From contig NC_134281.1 of assembly GCF_949628215.1 (NCBI RefSeq), forward strand, positions 42,242,512 to 42,306,511: DNA of 64,000 nt, given 5' to 3'. The stretch comes from Phalacrocorax aristotelis. Taxonomy: Eukaryota; Chordata; Aves; Suliformes; Phalacrocoracidae. Below the pieces are notes generated by a model. The model was not told where the DNA came from. It worked only from the letters and a program-made list of their open reading frames with translations, and did no database searches. The position numbers and the translations under genes are program-made. Positions 49,101-61,100 of the stretch are shown piece by piece (position 1 is the stretch's first letter; every line of letters starts with the position of its first letter).

Positions 49101-52100
49101 TTATGAATGAAAGAATGAAAATTAAGAACATAATGAAGCTAATGAACAAAAATGAAGATCAAATGAATTTCAAAATGATAACTGGAATGCTATAAGCTGC
49201 CCTAAAAAGCACATGATGGAGAATGATGCATGGCCATGAGAGGACTAGACCTCTAACTTCCACCACCATACAGAAGTGCTGTAAATATAAAAAATTTTAA
49301 TTGGACTTTTTCAAATCGTAAAGCTAAAAAGATTCAAAAGAAAGAAATTTCTGGGACATATTTTGAAGCATTTCTCTCTGATATCAGGCTTTTTAACACC
49401 TCTTGCCTTATTCTGCCAATGACAAATTATTTCAAATTGCTACAGTCATAACTCCTTTGAGGCAAGGAAGCCAACAGACAAGGGCAGAACTACCATGTCA
49501 GCATAACACATTAGAAAAGAAGCGAGATTTTTTTTTTTTTTTTATTTAAATGTCCAGAACTAGTGCTTGGAAACATATTTTATGCTTATTTACTCAAGCA
49601 ATTTTTGACACCAGGTGAAGATGGACATGAATCCATAATCAGCTTGGAGAAGGTCACAGTTACCATTTTAAAGGCGATGGAAAATTAGAGAGAAAAGCAA
49701 TGGGAGAGACTTTCTTCACCAGCCTAGGTTTTTCTCTTGCATGGGGCGTAGAAATCCACCTCAGTTATGCAGACTAAATACAAACTTACTCAGGATCTTC
49801 AGAAGGATGTTCAGAAGAAGAGTTAAGGTTACATCCTGCAGACATGCTCTCCAGCTGGGTAGCAATGGCACTGATGTTGGTATCAGCCACAACCTAAACA
49901 GAAGGATGCAATGAAGTAAGTACTAAGTGTGTTCACTTAATACCAAAGACATCTTGGCTTTGGTATTTACATTTACATTACATTAGGAAAAACAATCATT
50001 GTTTTCTTTTCAAGCAAATTTCAAATACAAGTCCTACTCTCTTAGATTTCCTACTAACTCAATAGTTTCAAATAATAGAATTAATAGTAACCACCTTTCT
50101 GGAGGTTAAATGCAAACTTTGCTCTGAAGCTTTCTCTCGCCTTTCCATGAGTACCACTCAGACACTGAGCAGAGGGGAACAGTCCTGGATAATCCAGAGA
50201 AAGAGATTACTTTGTCGAGGAAATAGGCACGACTCAGAGTCAACACAAGGTGTCCAGTATTGGGCTTGAAAGTAAAGGTCTCCCACAGAGAACACCTTAG
50301 CCTTTAATAAAATACAGAGATCCAAGGGTCCATTGGACTATGGGGCAAAGGTCCTGAAATACCTTAGATTGGTTTGTTGGCCAAGTGGGGAAGAAATTAA
50401 TCCTTAGTTTCAACTTTTCTGCAATTTTGAGCATGAATCTAACAAACTGGATTCTTAAACTTCCCAATTCTGGCTCCTACATTATTCTGAAACCATCATG
50501 AATTACCACCACACAGTAATTAATAGAGCTGATGACATTTTGACAGGTTGTGAGGCAGCAAACTTGGTCAGGCTGTTTAAAGCAACCATATCAATGCTGT
50601 ATAGGTTATTACAAATATGACTATGGCTGTATTGAGAACACTGTTACTTGCATGCCGAAGTCTGGTGTTTGTTGTTCACAGGGGTTTAGCCTCATAAGGA
50701 TAAAAGCTTGTAGCCTGTAGGCCCAGTGGGATTTATTAAATACAAAGTCTCAATGCCCACTCTAGTTTTTTTTTTTTCTTTTCTTTTAACCTTTCATTGC
50801 ATGCTAATTTTCTATTCTTTGCTTTTTTTTCTGGAAAAAATTTGAGGAAAACATTATGAAGTATTTTGGATTTTAAGTATTCACAGCTGAAAAGGCATCA
50901 ACTTCCTAACAACTACATGCCGTGGTATTCCCCTCACTCCATCTCCTTCTGATGAGATATTCTTCTCTGCTTGATGTCTACTGTACAGCACAGGAGTTTG
51001 GCTCAGAGACAGTGAGAAGTACCCACTAAGTATATTTTCAATACTTCCCCTAGCTATCTGTGGTCTTATTTTATCAAAATTAACAGGCACTTTTTCCACT
51101 CCTTGCTGTGAACATAGCTTAAGGGAAATGTACCTTTTCGAAATAAAAAATCCATTATATAAATCCCCTGTTTTAAATGAGTGCTCACAATTCTTCCACA
51201 ACAATATTTCCCTCTTTCTAATCACTTGGAGCCAAGAGGGTGGTAGCGTTTTCTAGGAAGGAAGATTAGTTCTCATGCAAATTTTGCATCCCAGGACTCA
51301 GGTTCTCAGATGCCCTAAATGAAAGGGTCCAGCAGACAAGATAGCTGCACCTGGCTCAGCCAGCAAAGATACCGTTAAGTTCTCCTTCCCGTTGCAGTAG
51401 AGGAAAGAGTGCCAGCCAGTATTTGTTGTATTTTGTTGTTAAATAAAACGAGGGCAAAATAAATCTATATTAAAAAATCTTCAGTTGGCAGTAAGAACAT
51501 ATCAGAGTTCAACAACCTTGTAAAAAAGCTTCCCCCTTATCTCATTACTACACCTGCAGAAAAGAAATTAAATTAAACCAAAGCATCAAAACAGCCAAAA
51601 GGGATGATTGTTCCCCTGAGACCCTAATCTCCCATTTGCAAACAGCATTTGCAAACTCCTTTACCATCCTTCCCAGGACGTACTGATAATAAGCCTTTCC
51701 ACACGGCTGAATGCAATTATCTGACCTTTCAAAGCAGTTTGCCATGAAGTGGTCTAACCTGATAATAAATAGAATTACTTAATGACACATCAGTCATGAT
51801 TACCACAGCGATAGGATTATTCCATTTAGATTGTTTTAATAAAAAAAGCAATCCAGTGATTGAGAAGTACCTGCGTTAGCATGTAAGGTAACAGTATCAC
51901 CACGCTTACGGCAGGGCTTCAACACTACTCCCTGCCGGCATTAAAATATAACATTCCACCTCCACATTACACATTTTTAATAAAGGAAAATAGACTCTAT
52001 TCTATCAGAATAAACCTGTATCATCGGTAAGAAGTATTAAGCCCACTTTAAGCTAGTCAGCAAAAACACGGAAGAAAACTGTTAGCTGACAAACCCAAAG

Positions 52101-55100
52101 ACATTTCTAGAAGAACCTCTTTGTTTATGTGAGCGACCAACTGACAGCATGCTTCATCAGGAATATTTTAAAATACACGGTGAGGTGGAATACACTGTAT
52201 TACAGCTTTCAAGATTAGCAGTTTTGGGTTCTGCAGCAAGCTTCATTTTCTATTCTGTGAATACTGTTGACATGAAAAGTGAAATTACTCAACGTTAGTA
52301 ACAATACGATAACTATAATTCAACAGAAAATCCTCAGCTGGTGTATATCTGTGTATTTCATTTGACTTCGATGGAACTAAGTGAATACACCACCTGCTCT
52401 GGAGCTGGCTCATCAGTTACCAGGTCAGCAGTTCACGGACAGGCAAAGAATAAGCAAGCCTAAAACTAAGTTTATTATAATTTCATTTCCTTTTTTTTTT
52501 TATTTTTTGCTCCCCCCCCCCCCATTTTTTATAGTCACATTTGTGTTGTAATGTAAGCAAGATGCTTTAAAAATCTCTCAAGATGTATTCCAATCCAGTA
52601 TGCTGTGATGATAAAAAAAATTTAAAAGTAGATTTTAGTGGTACGTCTTAAGCTTGTTTTCCAATTGTTACAATAATTCTGCAAATTAGTACTATTTTGA
52701 ACACTCTCTGGCAAGTATTTTTCCCATTTCTTTGTGTAAACATAAAAATAAATGAAAGATGAATATACTGGCAAGCAGCAATTAGAACCAAAGTGGCAGA
52801 ACATGTCTTCCTTATAGCTAGCATATAAACGCGGCAGTGATAACAGTTTTCTCTCTTGAGTGTTATTATTCATTACCTGTAGAATAATCAATTCTAGGCA
52901 GCACTGTCTTAAAGATGATGTTATCATTTTTACTAAATGCTGCTAGCATTTCTTTCTTCTTCCCCTTCCAAGAACAAGGAAATTAACACTGTGGGCAGTT
53001 TGGTCACAGGCTAGTTACGTGCATGCACACATACACACACATGTAATTTCTTGTTCCTAGTTAACTTCAAATAAAAAAAAAAACTTGGAAGCTTGTTGAT
53101 TTACCATGTGTAGCAACAAGTTATTTTGTTCTCTTTGTTATGCTTTTATATAATCATGCTCACAGCCTGTATGAGTGGCAATAAAGAATTTTTGAATGAA
53201 AATTATTTCTTGCTTTCATTCTGTGTAATTCCCATCAGCAAGCACCCTGCAATTCTGTGATGCCTTGTGCCAGTGATGCTTAGGCTTTTTTTTTTTCCTG
53301 AATACCATTTATCTACCCTCATGCAGCTGCATGTTCAATTTATCACCATACCTGCAGGATAATGCTCCCATAAGCATTCTTTAGTAGATTAACCGCATCT
53401 GCATGAGACAGCCCATCCAAAGGTTGCCCATTAATACTGACAATCCGATCTCCAACCTAAAAGTACAACAGTAATGGAAAATTACTAGCATTAGGGAAAA
53501 TTAAAATTAAGAATGCTTAAAATTCCTTGTGAACTTAGCACCACACAGTCATGCTTCCCTTTTGCAGGATCCCTTTTGTGAGAATTCTGCATTGCTAGTG
53601 ATCATTTACCGTTCTTCAGAGCAAGTACAATACGGATTTTTTAAAATCAGAGAAACAAAGATGGGTTGTATTTTACTATTTCCATTTGCAAGCAGAGTGT
53701 GAGGTTTTCAATGCTGTCCTCCCATCCAGAAAGAATTGCGTCCACACGTGCAGACAAGTTCATGTTCTTACAGACTATGTATGCACATGCTGAATGCAGT
53801 ATAGGAAAGCAGCACTTCTGATTTTAATCTAATTAACTTAGATGATTTCTTCTTCTTGTACATAGAAATGATCTTGACCTGGACACTGAGTGCTATTGTG
53901 TAATTCTATTAGAGACAGGGTATGAATGTAGCAGCATGTACTAATGAATCTCATGGGCCAAAGCAATCCTATGCATCTGCATAAGAAGTTCTTTTCAATA
54001 ATAATGATTTATTGAAATTCTCTCCAAAACTGGAAAGTGTACACCATGGTCATTTGTGGAAACCCACAGATCCTGTGGGTCTGATACAAGTGCTTTATTT
54101 TTGGCTTTTCTTTATAAGGGCCTTAAGATCAAACAACTGAATTCTGTTTCCACCTGGATTGAGCTCTACATGATGCCCAGTCTGCAACCCCCAAAACGCC
54201 TGTGGTTTCCAAATCGCCTGTTGCTGCCCGCCCTGGGTCTGGATGAACATAGACATTCAAAGACTGCAAACTCGTTTATGTTCTTTTTCTTAATGTCACT
54301 TTTCCATGTGGGCAACCATTGGCATTATCCCAAGATGCAATATAATCAAAAAGGGAAGAGAAGGGAAGGTTTGGTTTTTTTTTTTTTTCGGTTGGTTGGT
54401 TTTGGGGTGGTTTTGTTTGTTTGTTTTTGTTTGTTTGTCTTTAAGGACAGAATAGTCTATGAGACGTTATCAAAGTGATGGCATATAGAAAAGTGTTTGA
54501 GGTTCCTTCTCAGTGGGAAACACTGCAGATGAAATAGGAAGTATTGAGAGGACCCCTCTACTCACTCTGAGTCTTTGGGTACGCGCAGCCACACCACTGG
54601 CTTGAATCATAGCAATGAAGATGGGAGTATCTCCTAATGGACTTCCCTTCCCTCCTGCTATACTGATACCAAGTGCATCATTTGGTCCCTAAAACAAAAC
54701 AAAACCCCCAACATTTGCAATTAGAGTGACTTGTAGAGGTCAATGTTCAGGGTATAGCAATAACTGACTCATTTGATTTATGGAACATGGAAGAAAATAA
54801 ATAGGTTTGACAGACACACACTTCCTCACACATGCATGTCCTATTACACAGGCGTGCATCCAGCAACCTATTGCAAAGACAAATAATGCAACTTTACTTC
54901 TGAGAAATGCTACAGAAATTAACAACTTCAGTTAAAGGTGTCAGCTTTTTGAATTTACAGAAAATAACTCACTGACCCTTGTTATCTCCACAGTCCTTGG
55001 GCCCATATCTGCTCCTACTAATAAAGAAACAAACAATTAGCTTCTGTAATTAAGAGATAATATAATTAAGAGATAACACTGTCAGGTGACAATGGTCCCT

Positions 55101-58100
55101 TGCTGCCTAGTCACAGTTATCACCAAGCAGAAGCGGAGCCTTCCTGTGCCAAACCAGGCAGTGCTGCTCACGTTAGGAGGACAGGATTTCTGTTTCACTC
55201 GGAGATGAATACGGATGTAATCACTCTGGCTGACGGATGCCACTGTGACGCCCATTGTAGCACAGCCGCTACTCACCACAATCTATTGAATAGCAGCACT
55301 CTGTCAGCCTGAAGAAAAGCCCTATTGTGCATTTCACTCAATTAAAGATTGGCTTATTATTCATAAATCACAGTGTCCCTACCACAAAGGGGTAGGGTAC
55401 ATGGCTGGTCTGAGACTGTTGAGGTTCCATTGATTTCCTCTTCTAATTTGTGCTGTATTAGTAAATAATAGACAGCCAGGAAGTCTGGCTGGAATATATC
55501 TAGCCATAGGACATTTGAAAGTACTCAAGACATTAAAAATGCTAGACCAACCCCTAATTCTACCAGCTTTAATTAAACTATTTTAAGACCCTTTAGAAAG
55601 CAGGCAGAATTAGTCTCTTTCAAGAGTTAAAGATTCCTAATAACACACATCAGTATTTCTCAGCACCACACACATGCGTTTGTGCAAATATTTGCTATGA
55701 GTACCCAAGGCAGGATGGCTGAGGTGGAGCGAGGTCTGTGGCAGTGGGAAGCCCAGCTCTGACAATGCCGCATCAGGGCATGCAGACACATGCTTTCAGT
55801 GCTGCAGGACCCTTAAAATAGCACAAGGAAGGCTGCCCAAAAAGCCACACGCCTCCTCCAGTGCATGCAAACTGGCAGAAGAAACATCTACTTCTGCCCA
55901 CGGTCAGACAAAAGCAAAGTTTACCAACTTCTGACACAGGTCAGAGCATACAAATGCACAGGCTGTCCACAAGCTACTGCAGGTTGTAGATTTAGCACTT
56001 GCTAAATCTGCAAATTGCAAACTGAGCATTGTGACTTTCTCATTACAAAACACCCCTTTATACACTCAAGAGCAACAAAGATATAAATGAAGTGGTGGCA
56101 GCTTTATTCCCTGAGAAAACTGTTTCTAATGCGAGAACCTTGCCTGTACTAAGCCTCTGACAAGGGCGTCAGGGAATTGCAGGGCACAGGAATTCTGCAC
56201 TTAAAATAGAGGAACCATTACTCTACTAGTAGACATAAAAATAATGTCATCTGCTGGAAAGTGTTTGGGTCTTAAAATATCAGTGGTACGTCTTCTGGGA
56301 GGCTGGATAGGAAAACCAGATTCAAGTATTCATCTTTGTTTTTAAACCAACACAAATATAAAGCAAATAAAATGCAGCTATTCTGACAGCTACCTAGATT
56401 ATACCTGAGTTTCTCTGAGACACATCTGCTGAAGATCTTTTTGTGCTGACAAAATTCTGTAAGGTAGAGAGGACTGGAGCAAGCGCAGGGCGGAAGTGGC
56501 CATGGACACTCTGTTGGCTCGCCTGAAGTTAAAAATAAATCAAAACCTGTGAGTCAAACCCAAACATTAACTTTAAAGCAGCTCCTGCAACATACGGGCA
56601 CAGCTGTGCTCTGTGCCAACCAGACTGGAAATACCACATCGGCCACGCAAGTGCAATCCCCTCTGATTTCATTTCCCAAGGGGGAACCTACCAAAATCTA
56701 TTCTGAGCTGTAGGCACACCCATAGTGCTGCTCACAGTATCACACAACTGCACTTCAATCTGTTAAGTACACACCTAACGTGTACATTGTCTAGGTCTGC
56801 TCTAGAGGGTATAAGGAAGTACAATTAACCCCCTCCTCTACTTTTTCCCAGTGTGTCTCTGAATCTGAGAAGAAGGTGAGATGATGGTTGCTGCTAAAGC
56901 TTGTGGGCATCTTCCCCATGGTGCACCCTGCAGGCACCTCACCCTGCAATGAGCATGCACACAGCAGGACACAAAACACCTCCTCTCCCACAAGGTGGGG
57001 ATAACACACCCATCTTGTTACATGGCAGTACTCTACAGGCTTTAATATTTCAGCTGAATTTACTACCTGATTATAAGGTCCCGTAACTGACCCTGCTCCT
57101 TTCATTTACCCATGAACCTCCTCTTGTTTCCAGAACAACATGCCAGGTGACAAAAGGGAGAGCCTCTGAAGATAGCTGCTTGTACATGTTACCAATTCTT
57201 GGCCATCCATATCCAGCCCTCCTTTCCCTATCTCCAAATCTGGCTTTATCTTCAGACTCTGCCCCTCAAGGAAATATCATAATAATTTCAGAAAGTGCAT
57301 CTGAACAACAGGTTTCACTGAGGGCCAGACCTTTTCAGCTAAGCCATCCTATGCAAAACAAAGATCTGGTCTATACTTCTCTGTCCACAGCAGAGCTTTC
57401 TCCCGCTAAATGCATTAGGCGGTGAATCAAAAGCGTTGGCAGCATTTATCTTAACTGACCAGTGTGCAGCTGTCAGCAACAAACAACAGGCAAAGCACAA
57501 TTTCCACCTCCAGTTGCCAATTCATGGGTCAGTTAACATAATTTGCAATATGTGTGAAAGAAATCGCTGTCCTGCATTACATGGCTTATATCTCTACTGT
57601 TAAAGGTATGCAACAGACCAAGAAAAAAGCCAAGTGAGGACAAAAGTTCGGGGTGCTCTTGGCCAACAGCTTCTAAAGCATTGCTCACAGTTGTGCAAAT
57701 CATTCAAGCTGATTTGCCGTATTATCTGCCTAGACTGTTATAACATTTGGAATGGTTTTGCTGAGAAACATTTATTCAGTTTTCAAAATCACCAAGTCAC
57801 TTAGGAGCAGTGAGATGAAGGCTCTCAAATGACTGCGTTAAGAACAGCAGTTAAGATTTCTTGTATTTAAAAAAATACAGAAATTACCAGGTTCCTGCAA
57901 AAGCCTCTTATGCTACAAAGAAAGAAGGATGATGTAGTTTGATCTGATTTTTTACCTAGACTCATGTTAGATACTATGGCATTTTGCTTCCCTTTCAGAT
58001 ATGAGTTTTACATAGTAAAACTGGGTGGATAATTTTTACCTGTCACTTTTTGATTACATTGCTCTTGCTTAGGCTAGCTGTTGATACAATGACAATACTC

Positions 58101-61100
58101 AGGACTGCTGTCTTTACTTAATGCAATCAGTATTATTTTCCTCTGTTATTTCATTTCTCCTTGCCTGCTGTATGCAGTGCAGACGTTTCTCCAATGATAT
58201 TTAGTCATTATTTTTAAAGCTGGGCTTAGCCCAGCTGTTCCTGCAAGGCTTTAGCCCTTCCTGATACCTCACTCACCCAGACAGCAGGTTGGATCACTGC
58301 TGGCCTTTAGAAAGTTAAGAAATCACAACACATGACTATGATTTTGGCATCCTTTTTGGGTTGTTCATGAACAACATCAAGGACAAGCTACCTTTTACTG
58401 ACCTCCTTAAAAGCATTCCTGCCTTAACTCACATCCCCCCAAAGTCTCCCACAACTCCTCCTCTCCATTTCCAAAACCAAGCCCTTCTTTTAGCATTTAT
58501 GCTGGCTGGGCTGGATCCCACCAGTGATGCAGCCTCTCCTGCCTGGTTGCACATCAGTGTGAGAAGGAGACGTGTGGGCAATGTCCCCTGGGTCCCTGAC
58601 ACCTGCACCTGGGCAGAGAGGGGGCAGAACACTCCAGAGCAATAGCACGGTTGTGAACCACAGCTCCTGGGGAGAGCCAATGTCTCTTGGGGACATTGGC
58701 AACTTAAATGTCATGGCAAAGCAGTCAGTCTTCAGAAGGGAAATCCATTCAAAAAAAGTTTTGTAAGTCATCTTGCTTGGTTCTCCTCCCTTGCAGTACT
58801 TGGGACTTCAGTGCTAACGGTATCAGTGTGTGAGCTGGCTGGGGGACGTGGGGAGAGGGAAAAAGCCCTGCACTGATTGAAAAATGAATTGTTGTCCTTG
58901 CTTCAGGTAAAAAGCAAGTGAAGCAGGAAATTGCTCTGTGTTTTCTTTGAGAGGAAAGCAGCTCTCATGTGGTTGTGCCAGAAGATAGGCTAAGATATAG
59001 TTCAGTTTCATTAACTCATTTTGATTGACAAAACAGCTGCAGAAAACACATTCAGCATTTTTTGCAGGTCTAAAAAAAATTTCTGGGCATCACCATTTGA
59101 GAAAGATATTACATATTTTTGGTGTGTCTCAGGAAGACGCTCCTTAAAAAGATACATTAACTAGCTTGTTTATTTAATCAGCATTTCAGCGTGACACTTA
59201 CTTTGCAGTTCAGCACAGAAAATCATTGTGATAAAATATTTTGTTCCACATCCTCAGCAGTAAGTGCCTATGGAAGGACTGAGCCTCACATGCACACCTG
59301 TGCACCATCTCCATGCCTTACCCTTCACACCTACATTTTATACATATTAATTTGTCACTAACCTGACTGTTTTCGGGTGTTTTCCGTGATGATAGCCATG
59401 ATCCAGCTCGCAATCTCCCAAGCTCAAGATGCACTAAGCCTTGGGCACACTTGGGAAAAAACAAAACATGCAGAGCATTTAAGTAGACATATAATATTTC
59501 ACACTCTCCTGAAGAGAATTATGTTTATATTCAGCACCACAACTCCGTGAAGAAAACCACAAGGAGTTCTCAAAACATTAACATTTGTATTTAGACAATA
59601 CAAAAAGTACTGGTCCCTGGATTTAGGTCTATCCTGAAGACTTATCCTGTTTGCTGAGGTCGTTATGAATCTTCCTGCTGGCAAACTACATACGGTCAAT
59701 TACACAGTAAAAAGAAACAAAAGGCCCCCAACTCTTTAACTGACATTTGCCACAAACAATATGCATGAAAAAACACTTCAGAGGGAAAATGCTGCAGAAA
59801 GGGGGTGAATTTAACACATATAGATTCAACTTAATAACATACCCTCATATCACTGATTTCCAATTCTTAAATAGGTAAACCTTTGGCCACCCGAATGAAA
59901 AAAAGCAAGGAAATAATTAGGATTTCTGTTCAAGACTGAAAGAAATCATATGCAGAAACACTAGTGGTGATGGCAGGGGTAAAGGCCTTGTCTCCAGATG
60001 CAGTTTTGAACAGAAATGGGTGTGCACCATTGCTCCCACCCATGCTTTCATCCTTGGTACAGGCTGCTGGGCCTGGGAGCTGTACAGAGGATCTAACATC
60101 AGGCACTTGCAGCAGGCCATCCCCTGCCCTCTCCTCTGCCTCAAGCAGTCACATGCTTTCTAATGCAAAAAAGAAAATTCCCCCAGACTGCACAACTTCA
60201 GAGTATAAAATCACTCCCCTAAGATAGAAAGCTGTGCAGAAACTGATTTAAGCTGCCTTTTATGGCTGCAGGTTAGTGCAGCAAAGCCAAAGGCATTTGA
60301 TTTCAGAGCTGACTTGTATCACTCTCAGGTTTCCAAATATTTTTCTAACATGTGAAATACAGTTACATTTTCAGATAAATGACTAAATACTTACTACATG
60401 TGTCTTTGTTTTCCCACTTCATATCATCCCACTTCTAAATATACATGGAGAAGTGATTTTAAATGAGTCTCCCAAAGTTATTTGAGATGAAATTCCTGTC
60501 TTGGCAATCAGTTCAAGCTGTCCTGCCTATGTGTAAACAGCACTTCAGAATAATTACCTTGCATAGTGTCAGTAACTGCAATTCAGTATCTTAAAATGTA
60601 TTTTGTACTCACCTTAAGTATAGTGGCAACAGTCTCTTGTGAGGCATTTCTCATATCCTCTCCATTTACAGACAAAATCTGATCTCCTTGAATTAATCTT
60701 CCATCTAAGTCTGCAGCTCCTCCTTTAACAATGTCAGAGATAAACACTCCACTTCCATTTCTAACAATGCAAGAAGCATATGGCTAATTACACAATCCAA
60801 TATTCTTTGGGAGACCAATTTAGATTACTTGCATTTAAGAGACATTAAAAGAAACCTGTGAGCAGAGGAAGAACTAGTTTTACACCCCATTCAACCATTT
60901 GAGTGTAAAAAAATCTATGCGTTTTAAAACCAAGGCATGTTTTGCTATATTTAATGCTGTTTTTCCCCTTGAACTGTTAGTTCTGACTGCATGATCCATA
61001 AAGATTAATGAAAAATACCACTTTGCATGAATAAAAATCCAAGGATCAGTCTAAGATGGAGTTAAACTACCTCCTGATGTGCCTGATATGAATTATGCAG

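Larger units (their letters stand above)
49894..53351 (-). other. PATJ: PATJ intron with palindromic repeat
   Basis: 3.5 kb of AT-rich sequence. It holds the palindromic repeat at about 52,330-52,411 and a 12-C run at 52,512-52,523. No exon recognised. Confidence 0.8.
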
